Notes under the pieces: generated by a model
Database searches by the model: none
Seen by the model: the letters and a program-made list of their open reading frames with translations, nothing else
What the model was told of the DNA's origin: nothing
DNA from: Vibrio aphrogenes
GTDB taxonomy: Bacteria; Pseudomonadota; Gammaproteobacteria; Enterobacterales; Vibrionaceae
Assembly (NCBI RefSeq): GCF_002157735.2
Contig: NZ_AP018689.1
Location: forward strand, 2,327,619 to 2,391,618
Direction of reading: 5' to 3'
Length of the DNA: 64,000 nucleotides
Shown: positions 37,624 to 46,440 of the stretch, one piece after another
Layout: the number at the start of each line of letters is the position of its first letter
Numbering within the stretch: the stretch's first letter is position 1
Made by a program: the position numbers and the translations under genes

Positions 37624-39345
37624 ATGTTTATTATTGATCAACTGATTTTATTAGCTGCCGTTTTACTGGTATTAGGGATTATTTCAAGCAAATTATCGGC
37701 ACGTTTAGGCTTGCCGTTACTGGTCATGTTCTTAATTGTCGGCATGCTCGCCGGGGAAGATGGCCCGGGAGGCATTTATTTCGATAATGCGCAAATCGCC
37801 CATTCATTAGGCTCAATCGCTTTAGCCATTATTTTGTTTGATGGTGGCCTACAAACCCCTACCGCTTCGATAAAACAAGTTTGGAAACCCGCATCTATTT
37901 TGGCCACCTTTGGGGTCTTGATCACCACCATAGTGACTGGGGTTGCCGCGGCTTATATTCTAGATACCTCTTTACTGTACGGTCTATTAATCGGTGCGAT
38001 TGTCGGCTCAACCGATGCCGCCGCCGTTTTCTCCTTACTGCGTACAGCCGGCATTCACATTAACTCTCGCTTAAAATCAACCCTGGAAATTGAAAGTGCC
38101 ACCAACGACCCAATGGCGATTTTCCTAACCGTCGGGTTATTAGAAGTTATGACCCATAAAATCGAACCGGGTACTGGCCTTTTGATGCTGTTTTTACAAC
38201 AAATGGGCGTAGGTTCTCTGGTCGGCTTAGGCTGTGGCTGGGTTGCTGTTCGTATTATTAATAACATTAACCTCACCACTTCAGGCTTATATCCAGTCAT
38301 GGTTGCGGCTCTTGGTTTGTTATCTTTTGGCATCAGCGCCAACTTAGGCGGCAGTGGCTTCCTCGCCATTTTTATAACCGGTGTGGTCATTGGTAACAGC
38401 CGCTTTGTCTTTCAAAGAAGTACCTTCTTATTTCATGATGGACTGGCTTGGCTCGGTCAAATCACCATGTTCGTGATCTTAGGGCTGTTAATTAACCCAT
38501 CCTCACTGTTAGATGTTTGGGTGGAAGGCTTGTTGATTGCCACTGTGTTAACCTTAGTTGCAAGGCCTTTGGCAATTTACCCTATTCTGCATTTCTTTGG
38601 CTTTAACAAGCGGGAAAGCACCTTAGTATCGTGGGTTGGCTTACGAGGCTCAGTGCCGATCATTTTAGCGATTTACCCGTTAATGTACGGTCTTCCCAAT
38701 GCGGAAATTATTTTTAATGTGGTATTTTTCGTGGTCTTAATTTCAGCCACGATTCAAGGTTCAACCTTACCTTTAGCGGCCAAACAGTTAGGGCTAACCG
38801 AGCCACCACCACCGACTCCGGGTGCGACCTTAGAAATCACAACCTTAGGGGAAAGTGATACCGAAATCGTACAATATCAATTAGGCGAAGACTCACGTGC
38901 CGCCGGACGCCACTTATCAGAAATGGCGCTACCCGATGGCAGTTTAGTGGCGATGATCTCTCGTGGAAGCAAAGTGATCCCTCCTCGAGGTTCAACGCGA
39001 CTGCTCGCGGGCGATCATTTATTCATAATGATGACACCGGAAGCCCACGATTTTGTTGACTTAGCCTGTGCCAGTGTTGATGAGCAACCAAGTCCCGCAT
39101 TAGCAGATCGTGAGCTATTATTAAGAGGTGTTACCACAGTTGGTGATATGCGACACGCTTATGGCATTACCTTGCCACTCGAAGATCACTTATCATTGGC
39201 TGAAGTATTAATGAGGGCATTTGAAGGTCAACCCCAACAAGATGTAGGGAAAGAATTTGGCGCTGTCACCCTCTTTATTCGTGATATAGTTCATCGTCGA
39301 ATTACCACTGTGGGAGTGGTATTACCTTCGCACCAAGAAGATTAA
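37624..39345 (+). CDS. nhaP2: K+/H+ antiporter of the NhaP2/CvrA type
   Basis: This protein of about 573 residues has an N-terminal CPA1 antiporter domain of 12-13 helices, including GSTDAAAVFSLLR and ESATNDPMAIFLTVG, which carry the conserved acidic residues. A cytoplasmic TrkA-C regulatory domain (residues about 400-480) and a C-terminal CorC-like domain follow. V. cholerae NhaP2 exchanges potassium for protons in acid conditions. A GTG at 37615 is in frame; the ATG at 37624 is the likelier start. Confidence 0.93.
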   Translation: MFIIDQLILLAAVLLVLGIISSKLSARLGLPLLVMFLIVGMLAGEDGPGGIYFDNAQIAHSLGSIALAIILFDGGLQTPTASIKQVWKPASILATFGVLITTIVTGVAAAYILDTSLLYGLLIGAIVGSTDAAAVFSLLRTAGIHINSRLKSTLEIESATNDPMAIFLTVGLLEVMTHKIEPGTGLLMLFLQQMGVGSLVGLGCGWVAVRIINNINLTTSGLYPVMVAALGLLSFGISANLGGSGFLAIFITGVVIGNSRFVFQRSTFLFHDGLAWLGQITMFVILGLLINPSSLLDVWVEGLLIATVLTLVARPLAIYPILHFFGFNKRESTLVSWVGLRGSVPIILAIYPLMYGLPNAEIIFNVVFFVVLISATIQGSTLPLAAKQLGLTEPPPPTPGATLEITTLGESDTEIVQYQLGEDSRAAGRHLSEMALPDGSLVAMISRGSKVIPPRGSTRLLAGDHLFIMMTPEAHDFVDLACASVDEQPSPALADRELLLRGVTTVGDMRHAYGITLPLEDHLSLAEVLMRAFEGQPQQDVGKEFGAVTLFIRDIVHRRITTVGVVLPSHQED

Positions 39346-39349
39346 CGGT

Positions 39350-39388
39350 TACTGACCGCGCTCGGTTTTCTCACCGCCCTCGGTCAGT
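39350..39388 (+). terminator. Possible terminator hairpin after nhaP2
   Basis: ACTGACCG and CGGTCAGT form a perfect 8-bp outer stem, with GCTCGGTTT and CACCGCCC partly pairing inside. It lies directly after the nhaP2 stop. There is no good T-run, so it may be a 3' stabilising structure rather than a terminator. Confidence 0.45.
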
Positions 39389-39432
39389 CATCATCTCTTG
39401 TATCTAGGATAGCTATTTAAAAAGGAAGTCTT

Positions 39433-40056
39433 TTGTTAACCATCTTAATCACCCAATTTGTTGTGTTATGGGCGGTCATTGATCCTGTCGGCACCGTTCC
39501 AGTTTATCTTTCTCAAACACATGGCTTAACCAGTAAACAAAAACGACTGGTGGCATTGAAAGCAGTAGGTATTGCCACTGGCGTGTTGCTGTTCTTCTTA
39601 ATCATGGGACAAATTTTGCTCGAAGCCATGCAAATCCCATTACCGGCTTTCCAAGCGGCGGGCGGTTTAGTGCTCTTACTGTTCGCCTTGAGTATGATTT
39701 TTGGAGAAGGCAAACCGGCTCAAGAAACCAAACTCAGCAAACAATTAGGTCGCTCAGAATTGGCTAATTTAGCGGTCTACCCTTTAGCTATTCCATCGAT
39801 TGCCTCCCCAGGTGCCATGATGGCGATTGTGTTATTGACCGACAATCATCGTAATTCGATTATTGATCAAAGCTTAACCGCCGGAGTCATGGTGTTAGTT
39901 TTATTGGCAACCTTGGCGTTATTGCTAGGTGCGAGCAGCATTCATAAACTCATCGGTAATGTGGGCGCGGCCATTATTAGCCGAGTGATGGGGCTTATTT
40001 TGGCCGCCGTGGCAGTCAATAACTTATTAATGGGGATTCGAGACTTTTATTTTTAA
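39433..40056 (+). CDS. MarC family integral membrane protein
   Basis: This 207-residue protein has six hydrophobic segments and the MarC/UPF0056 features VIDPVGTVPVYL near the N-terminus and LAIPSIASPGAMM in the middle. The substrate is unknown; the old link to multiple antibiotic resistance is not supported. The start is TTG, with AAGGAAG placed 7 bases before it and no suitable ATG nearby. Confidence 0.87.
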   Translation: MLTILITQFVVLWAVIDPVGTVPVYLSQTHGLTSKQKRLVALKAVGIATGVLLFFLIMGQILLEAMQIPLPAFQAAGGLVLLLFALSMIFGEGKPAQETKLSKQLGRSELANLAVYPLAIPSIASPGAMMAIVLLTDNHRNSIIDQSLTAGVMVLVLLATLALLLGASSIHKLIGNVGAAIISRVMGLILAAVAVNNLLMGIRDFYF

Positions 40057-40086
40057 CCCCAATTCATCGTCTAAAATAGATTTCCC

Positions 40087-40147
40087 TATTAGACCTTAGC
40101 CTAACCTTATTAGACCTTAGCCTAGCCTTCATCGAAAGCTAGGCTAA
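40087..40147 (+). repeat. 21-bp tandem direct repeat and 10-bp-stem hairpin after marC
   Basis: ATTAGACCTTAGCCTA occurs twice with a 21-base period. The second copy runs into a perfect inverted repeat, TTAGCCTAGC (40117-40126) and GCTAGGCTAA (40138-40147). There is no strong T-run. It may be a marC 3' structure or part of the regulatory region of the downstream symporter operon. Confidence 0.5.
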
Positions 40148-40328
40148 ATTATTACAACCGACTTCACAAAAACCCTCTTTCCTTTGAAATACCACCACTT
40201 TCTCGCCCGACTAAAGTTGCAAAGCTGCTTTGCCATAGTGCTGCTATCGTTTGATTGTTACTTTTTATTAACATAAAACACCCTTGAAATTTGAGGGATA
40301 ACAATAAGTACAACAAAGGAGAAGGGCC

Positions 40329-40595
40329 ATGGCGTTTGAATCGGATCAACATGCTCAAGCCTATTGGAAGGAAAACCTAGGTATTATGGCGACACTGCTG
40401 ACCATTTGGTTTGTGGTGTCTTATTGTGCCGGCATTTTATTTGTCGATGCACTCAACACCATCCAATTTGCAGGTTTTAAATTAGGATTCTGGTTTGCCC
40501 AGCAAGGGTCAATTTATACCTTCGTTGCGCTGATCTTCGTGTATGTCGCGCGTATGAATGCGCTTGATAAAAAATACAAAGTTCAGGAAGACTAA
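40329..40595 (+). CDS. DUF4212 sodium:solute symporter small subunit
   Basis: This 88-residue protein has two transmembrane helices and matches the DUF4212 family (AYWKENLGIMATLLTIWFVVSYCAGILFVD). These small subunits are always encoded before an SSSF symporter of the VC_2705 subfamily, which follows here after 9 bases. GGAGAAGG precedes the ATG at a good distance. It probably forms a complex with the large subunit. Confidence 0.92.
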   Translation: MAFESDQHAQAYWKENLGIMATLLTIWFVVSYCAGILFVDALNTIQFAGFKLGFWFAQQGSIYTFVALIFVYVARMNALDKKYKVQED

Positions 40596-40604
40596 GGGGT
40601 TTAT

Positions 40605-42308
40605 ATGGATATTCAAACTTGGACGTTTATTCTCGTCGGTATCACCTTTGCGTTGTATATCGGCATTGCAATTTGGGCGCGCGCGGGCTCAACCAGTGAA
40701 TTCTATGTCGCTGGCGGTGGGGTTCACCCTGTTGCCAATGGTATGGCGACCGCTGCCGACTGGATGTCAGCAGCCTCTTTCATTTCAATGGCAGGTATCA
40801 TTTCTTTTGCCGGCTACGACGGTTCGGTTTACTTAATGGGCTGGACTGGCGGTTACGTATTATTAGCCCTTTGCTTAGCCCCTTATTTACGTAAATTCGG
40901 CAAGTTCACGGTTCCTGACTTTATCGGTGACCGTTATTACTCTCGTACTGCACGCTTAGTGGCTATCTTCTGTGCCATCTTTGTGTCATTCACTTATGTG
41001 GCAGGCCAAATGCGTGGTGTTGGTGTGGTGTTTGCCCGCTTCTTAGAAGTCGACATTAACCTCGGCATCATCATTGGGATGGCGATTGTATTCTTCTATG
41101 CGGTATTAGGCGGCATGAAAGGCATTACCTATACTCAGGTTGCACAATTCTGCGTACTGATTTTTGCTTTCCTTGTGCCTGCGGTTTTCACCTCAATTAT
41201 GATGACAGGACATGTGTTCCCACAAATCGGTATGGGTTCCACTATCTCTGGCTCTGATGTCTATCTCATGGATCGCTTAGAAGGGTTAACGCAAGAATTG
41301 GGCTTTAACTCCTACATTGATGGTTCAAAAAGTACCGTAGACATCTTCTTCATTACCGCGGCACTCATGGTAGGTACGGCGGGTTTACCGCACGTCATTA
41401 TTCGTTTCTTCACCGTACCAAAAGTGAAAGATGCACGTATCTCAGCTGGTTGGGCACTTCTATTCATCTCACTACTTTATACCACCGCTCCAGCAGTAGC
41501 ATCATTTGCTCGTGTCAACTTGATTGAAACCATTAACGGCCCAGATCAACAAGGGGTTGCGGTTGAAAATGCCCCAAGCTGGTACAACAACTGGCAAAGC
41601 ACTGGTCTTGTTTCTTGGGAAGACAAGAACGGAGATGGCAAAATGTTCTACTCTGGCGATGAGCGTAATGAGATGAACATCAACCGTGACATCATCGTAC
41701 TGGCTTCTCCTGAGCTTGCAAAATTACCTAACTGGGTAGTAGCACTCTTGGCGGCCGGTGGTTTAGCGGCGGCACTGTCGACAGCGGCTGGATTGCTCTT
41801 GGTGATCTCAACCTCAATTTCTCACGACTTATTGAAGAAAGAATTTAAACCCAATATGAGTGATAAACAGGAATTGATTTACGCTCGGATTGCTGCTGCC
41901 GTTGCGATTGTCGGGGCCGGCTACTTAGGTATTAACCCTCCCGGCTTTGTGGCGCAAGTGGTAGCCTTTGCCTTTGGTCTTGCGGCAGCCTCGTTCTTCC
42001 CGGCCATCATCTTAGGTATTTTCTATAAGAAGATGAACAAAGAAGGTGCGATTGCCGGTATGGTGACAGGTATTGCCTTTACTGCCGCTTACATCATCTA
42101 CTTCAAATTTATTAACCCAGCGGCTAGTACGCCAGATAACTGGTTCTTCGGCATCAGCCCTGAAGGAATTGGTACGCTAGGCATGTGTTTGAACTTTGTG
42201 GTTTCGATTGTGGTCAACAAATTCACTGCAGAAGTACCCAAAGATGTACAGGACATGGTGGAATCTATCCGTTATCCAAAAGGAGCAGGCGCCGCGCACG
42301 ATCACTAA
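40605..42308 (+). CDS. Sodium:solute symporter large subunit (VC_2705 subfamily, acetate-type)
   Basis: This 567-residue inner membrane protein has about 13 helices. SSSF signatures are seen: FYVAGGGVHPVANGMATAADWMSAASF near the N-terminus and GGLAAALSTAAGLLLVISTSISHDLL. It is related to acetate permease ActP. In V. cholerae the orthologous locus sits beside crbR, and acetate uptake is the likely role, but the substrate is inferred. It forms an operon with the DUF4212 subunit. Confidence 0.9.
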   Translation: MDIQTWTFILVGITFALYIGIAIWARAGSTSEFYVAGGGVHPVANGMATAADWMSAASFISMAGIISFAGYDGSVYLMGWTGGYVLLALCLAPYLRKFGKFTVPDFIGDRYYSRTARLVAIFCAIFVSFTYVAGQMRGVGVVFARFLEVDINLGIIIGMAIVFFYAVLGGMKGITYTQVAQFCVLIFAFLVPAVFTSIMMTGHVFPQIGMGSTISGSDVYLMDRLEGLTQELGFNSYIDGSKSTVDIFFITAALMVGTAGLPHVIIRFFTVPKVKDARISAGWALLFISLLYTTAPAVASFARVNLIETINGPDQQGVAVENAPSWYNNWQSTGLVSWEDKNGDGKMFYSGDERNEMNINRDIIVLASPELAKLPNWVVALLAAGGLAAALSTAAGLLLVISTSISHDLLKKEFKPNMSDKQELIYARIAAAVAIVGAGYLGINPPGFVAQVVAFAFGLAAASFFPAIILGIFYKKMNKEGAIAGMVTGIAFTAAYIIYFKFINPAASTPDNWFFGISPEGIGTLGMCLNFVVSIVVNKFTAEVPKDVQDMVESIRYPKGAGAAHDH

Positions 42309-42340
42309 TCTGAATGGTGTACAGTCTTGCTAAAACGAAC

Positions 42341-42370
42341 AAGCCCGAAGTGTCAATACTTCGGGCTTTT
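42341..42370 (+). terminator. Rho-independent terminator of the symporter operon
   Basis: AAGCCCGAAGT and ACTTCGGGCTT form an 11-bp stem with a loop of about 6 bases, followed by TTG. It is strong in GC but has a short T-run. Two GGTTCCT heptamers follow directly (42373-42388). Confidence 0.85.
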
Positions 42371-42464
42371 GAGTTCCTGGTTCCTGGAGGACAGCTTTCT
42401 GTGACAAGCATATTAAAGCGACTTAATACCTATATTGATTGCGGTAAATATTCAGCACCTACCT

Positions 42465-42496
42465 CTAGGGTCTAGGGTCTAGGGTCTAGGGTCTAG
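42465..42496. repeat. Heptamer tandem repeat (CTAGGGT)4.6
   Basis: There are four and a half perfect copies of CTAGGGT just before the 3' end of the 83-residue gene on the minus strand. The unit is related to the GGTTCCT/GGTCCCT heptamers elsewhere in the window. Confidence 0.85.
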
Positions 42497-42502
42497 AGAG
42501 TA

Positions 42503-42754
42503 TTAACCTTTCTCAACCTCAATCCCCAACACTTGCGCGACAGCTTCAAGCTCGGTTAAATCTTCCACAAACAACAAGGCATTAGAATCATCAATCGCAA
42601 GATAACTGCTGGTTTGACCGTCTGGAGTATTAATCGTGATGGCGTGCAGATTGTCCACTTTATCACTCACTACTAAACCACCCATCGCAATACGCACTTG
42701 CCCTTGGTAAATTTCGACTAATACCCCTTGCTTGGTTTGATATTCACCCATCAT
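42503..42754 (-). CDS. Small hypothetical protein downstream of crbS
   Basis: This is an 83-residue soluble protein (Met2 at 42751 may be the true start). It has no signal peptide, transmembrane segment or recognised motif. The sequence looks beta-rich, with an acidic C-terminus (FVEDLTELEAVAQVLGIEVEKG). It starts 11 bases after the crbS stop and is therefore cotranscribed with the kinase. I do not recognise the family; a link to acetate signalling is inferred only from position. Confidence 0.65.
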   Translation of the reverse strand: MMGEYQTKQGVLVEIYQGQVRIAMGGLVVSDKVDNLHAITINTPDGQTSSYLAIDDSNALLFVEDLTELEAVAQVLGIEVEKG

Positions 42755-42765
42755 GTTCTACATCC

Positions 42766-45700
42766 TTATAAACGATTTAATATGGCTCTTAATTTCAATG
42801 GTTTGACTGGTTTAGTCAAGAACTGGAAACCACCTTGTTGAATGGCTTGATTGACATCATCGGAGCGATCAGCGCTGATCACCACTCCCACAAAGCTGTT
42901 CCCTAATTGGGCTCTTAGTTGATACAACACCTGCAAGCCGGTTTTACCTTGATCCAAATGATAATCAGAAAAAACTACCTCTGGGCACCAATCTTGCTCC
43001 AAGGCTTGTAAACTTTGCTTTAAATCGACCGCTGTACGCACCTCACATCCCCACCGGGTGAGTAAGGTTTTCATGCCCAATAAAATGTCTGGCTCATTAT
43101 CAACACACAACACTTTAATATTGGCCAGCGGCGCCGGCTGCACCCAGTTCTCTTTTTTAACCGTACTCAAGGATTGATGACAACGCGGCAAAGTGACAGA
43201 AAACACCGTTCCCTGTTGCGGCCAAGAGCGCAGCTCTAATTTATGATCCAATAAGCGGGTAATCCCGCGCGCAATGGCAAGCCCTAACCCTAACCCTTGG
43301 TCGGCTCGGTTGGCATCAACTCGAGTAAACTCTTCAAAAATCTCGCCTTGTTTCTCATACGGAATGCCAATGCCATTATCCCAGATTTCAATACGCACCT
43401 GATGTTGAGTGCGCCTAACCCCTAACACCACCTTGCCAAGACGTGCTTCTTGTTGGCTATAGCGAAACGCATTGGTCAGCAAGTTCTGTAACACTCGGCG
43501 CAACAGCTTAGGATCTGAATTAACTTTAAGTTGTGTCGCCACGCGGTCAAAATGGATATTCTGCTCAGCGGCTAACACACTGAACTCCGCATCCAATTTA
43601 TCCAGAACTTCTCTCAGCTCAAAACAACGCACATCGGTCGGCACCTTGCCAGACTCTAAGCGCGAGATATCCAATAAATCGCTGATCAAATCTTCCGCCG
43701 CCCCCAGCGCACTTTCAATGTGGGCAGAAAACTGTTTGGTTTGATCATCTTGCGCGGTTTCCGTCAACGAGGAGGCAAACAAACGCGCAGCATTCAAAGG
43801 TTGCATTAAATCATGGCTGACCGCAGCCAATAATCGACTTTTCGATTGTGACGCTTGTTGGGCATCGCGCGTTGCCATCACTAATTTAGTGTTTAAGTTC
43901 TCAAGCTCATGGGTTCGTTCTTGCACTCGGTCTTCCAGAGTTTCATTGGCTTCTTTTAAGGCTTGCTCAGCACGGCGAAACGCAGTGATATCAGAAAAGC
44001 TCATCACAAATCCGCCCCCGGGCATTGGGTTTCCTTGAACTTCGATCACTTGACCATCTTCACGTATCCGAGACGACGTGTGCTTAGTCCCTCGCTCTAA
44101 ATGTTCTACTCGACGTCGCACATGCACTTCTGGATCTCCCGGACCACATAAACCTTGTTGCGCATTGTGACGAATAATATCGGCAATCGGTCGGCCCACT
44201 TGAATCAGCCCTGGGGGGAAATCAAATAGCTCTAAATAACGTTGGTTCCATGCCACCAGCCGCAACTGTTTATCCACCACTGCAATCCCTTGACTAACGT
44301 GCTCAATCGCCCCTTGCAGTAAACCACGACTAAAGTCATACAGTTCTGAAGCTTCATCGACAATCGCTGCCACTTCTTCCAATTGCATATTACGACCTTG
44401 CAAGGCCGAGGTCAGAACCAGCCGAGCGGAAGAGGCTCCAAATACCCCAGCCAGTACTCTTTCAGTATGACGAATCAAAGGCGCAGATGCTTGTTGTTGA
44501 GGCAATTGGGTTTCTGGTTGCTGTGACCAAAAGAGTTGAAAAGCCATGCGAGCGCGTTTTCTGCCGACAAAGCGCGAGGCCAACATTTCTAATTCCGCCA
44601 CGCTAACCCGGCTTTGATATAAGCTCACATCTTCATTTTCAGGTAGCGGAGTACCAACAAACGAAGCCGCTTGTAAGCGCTCGCTCAAACTTGAACGGGT
44701 TAATAATGACACCAAGATATAAGCCATACTATTGACCACTAAACTCAGTGCCATTCCCCAATCCGACGATTGCAGCTGCAAAGATTGTAACCATAGTGGA
44801 GGCGTCATCATCCAAACTAAAAGATTGGTTTCTTCACTGCCCGCCAGCATGTTGGTTTGCAGCATTAACGTCAAAATCCACACCACAAAGCCGAGAATTA
44901 ACCCCGCATACACCCCTTGTCGATTACCTTTGCGCCAATACAAGCCACCAAGTAAAGCAGGGGCGAACTGAGCAATCGCGGCAAATGACAATAATCCAAT
45001 CACCGACAAAGACGGCACTTTATCCAAAATGGCATAAAATCCCCACGCGCCTAACAGCAATAAAGCAATCAAGGCACGACGAACATTCAACAAGAAGCCG
45101 CCAATTTGCCCCGGTCGAGAACTAGATAAACGCATGCGCCGCAATAACATTGGAGAAACCAAATCGTTAGAAACCATAATAGTCAGCGCAATGGTCGACA
45201 CGATCACCATACCGCTGGCTGCCGAGGTTCCACCTAAATACGCCAAAAGCGCAATTTGATCGGCCCCAACCGACAAAGGCAAGCTAATCACATAAGAATC
45301 AGCACTGTTACCAACCAACAACGCCTGCCCGGCCCAAGCAATCGGTAACACAAATAACCCCATGAGTAATAAATACAGCGGGAAGACGCGCCTTGCGACA
45401 TGCAAATCTTTCGCCTGATCATTTTCAACGATCGTGGTATGGAATTGACGCGGTAAACAAATGATCGCCGCCATCGTCAGCAACATGTGGATCAATAAGG
45501 TGGGAATATTCGGAGATTGATAATACTGACGACTTAGTTGCGACAAACTGATTGCAGGCGATTGATAGATAAGCACCACCACAAAAATGCCTACCACTAA
45601 AAACGCTAACAATTTGACCACAGATTCAAACGCCACCGCCATCATGATGCCACGGTGATGCTCGGTATTATCAATATGACGGGTACCAAACAGCATGGTA

Positions 45701-46206
45701 AAGACAGCCATCACTAACACCACAAACCAAGAAACTTGTAAATCTTGATAACCCAGTTGTGTCATTAAGTTTGGCGCGACCAATTCCAACCCCATGGTAA
45801 TGCCCCGCAATTGCAAAGCGATATAAGGCAAAATTCCCACAACCGCAATCACCGTCACGGTGATCGCTAAACCTTGTGACTTACCATAACGTGCGGCAAT
45901 AAAGTCAGCAATTGAGGTAATGTGTTCTCGTTTCGTGATAAGAATTAAACGCGCCAGAATACGCCAACAAAAGGTAAAAACGAGAATGGGAGCAAGATAA
46001 ATAGGCAGGAAAGACCACATATCAGCACTGGCTTGTCCAACCGTGCCATAAAAGGTCCATGAGGTACAATACACAGCAATCGAAAGGCTATAAATCCAAG
46101 GACGCCAACGATATAACCAACTTTTTTGTCGATCACCATACCAGGCGATAAGAAACAACACCCCTAAATACGCCAATGATACGGGGATTACGATCCATCC
46201 TTGCAT
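42766..46206 (-). CDS. crbS: Symporter-fused hybrid sensor histidine kinase CrbS
   Basis: This 1146-residue protein has an N-terminal sodium:solute symporter domain of 12-13 helices (about 1-500), a linker, a PAS domain (about 630-740) and a coiled coil. The HisKA domain has phospho-His798 in AVSHDLMQPLNAARL. The ATPase domain has NLLTNAFRYS and LGLAIARG. The C-terminal receiver has phospho-Asp1081 (VVFSDYHLDQG). This matches V. cholerae CrbS, which with CrbR switches on acetate consumption. Here it lies between its probable regulator and acs. Confidence 0.92.
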   Translation of the reverse strand: MQGWIVIPVSLAYLGVLFLIAWYGDRQKSWLYRWRPWIYSLSIAVYCTSWTFYGTVGQASADMWSFLPIYLAPILVFTFCWRILARLILITKREHITSIADFIAARYGKSQGLAITVTVIAVVGILPYIALQLRGITMGLELVAPNLMTQLGYQDLQVSWFVVLVMAVFTMLFGTRHIDNTEHHRGIMMAVAFESVVKLLAFLVVGIFVVVLIYQSPAISLSQLSRQYYQSPNIPTLLIHMLLTMAAIICLPRQFHTTIVENDQAKDLHVARRVFPLYLLLMGLFVLPIAWAGQALLVGNSADSYVISLPLSVGADQIALLAYLGGTSAASGMVIVSTIALTIMVSNDLVSPMLLRRMRLSSSRPGQIGGFLLNVRRALIALLLLGAWGFYAILDKVPSLSVIGLLSFAAIAQFAPALLGGLYWRKGNRQGVYAGLILGFVVWILTLMLQTNMLAGSEETNLLVWMMTPPLWLQSLQLQSSDWGMALSLVVNSMAYILVSLLTRSSLSERLQAASFVGTPLPENEDVSLYQSRVSVAELEMLASRFVGRKRARMAFQLFWSQQPETQLPQQQASAPLIRHTERVLAGVFGASSARLVLTSALQGRNMQLEEVAAIVDEASELYDFSRGLLQGAIEHVSQGIAVVDKQLRLVAWNQRYLELFDFPPGLIQVGRPIADIIRHNAQQGLCGPGDPEVHVRRRVEHLERGTKHTSSRIREDGQVIEVQGNPMPGGGFVMSFSDITAFRRAEQALKEANETLEDRVQERTHELENLNTKLVMATRDAQQASQSKSRLLAAVSHDLMQPLNAARLFASSLTETAQDDQTKQFSAHIESALGAAEDLISDLLDISRLESGKVPTDVRCFELREVLDKLDAEFSVLAAEQNIHFDRVATQLKVNSDPKLLRRVLQNLLTNAFRYSQQEARLGKVVLGVRRTQHQVRIEIWDNGIGIPYEKQGEIFEEFTRVDANRADQGLGLGLAIARGITRLLDHKLELRSWPQQGTVFSVTLPRCHQSLSTVKKENWVQPAPLANIKVLCVDNEPDILLGMKTLLTRWGCEVRTAVDLKQSLQALEQDWCPEVVFSDYHLDQGKTGLQVLYQLRAQLGNSFVGVVISADRSDDVNQAIQQGGFQFLTKPVKPLKLRAILNRL

Positions 46207-46406
46207 ACGTCCTCAAATCATACCGCCATGTATACCAGAGATTGTGCAACGTCGTTGCCACAGGCTCAATCTCTTTGGCGTTGAAGTGTGGGCTCAGTAC
46301 AAAAAATGCCCGCCCTATCAAATTACTCTTATTCTCTAAGCATAAAAGCAATCTCATTTGAGCGAGCATTCACCACATCCAGTGGTAATGATAGTCGGCA
46401 TTTCAC

Positions 46407-46427
46407 TCGGTTGGTTTAAACCGAGCG
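46407..46427 (-). other. Small hairpin between crbS and the MFS gene
   Basis: CTCGGTT and AACCGAG form a 7-bp inverted repeat just after the stop of the MFS gene. No T-run follows, so termination is doubtful. Nothing else recognisable lies in the 46207-46440 gap, which must hold the crbS promoter. Confidence 0.4.
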
Positions 46428-46440
46428 ATGGGTTAATCCG

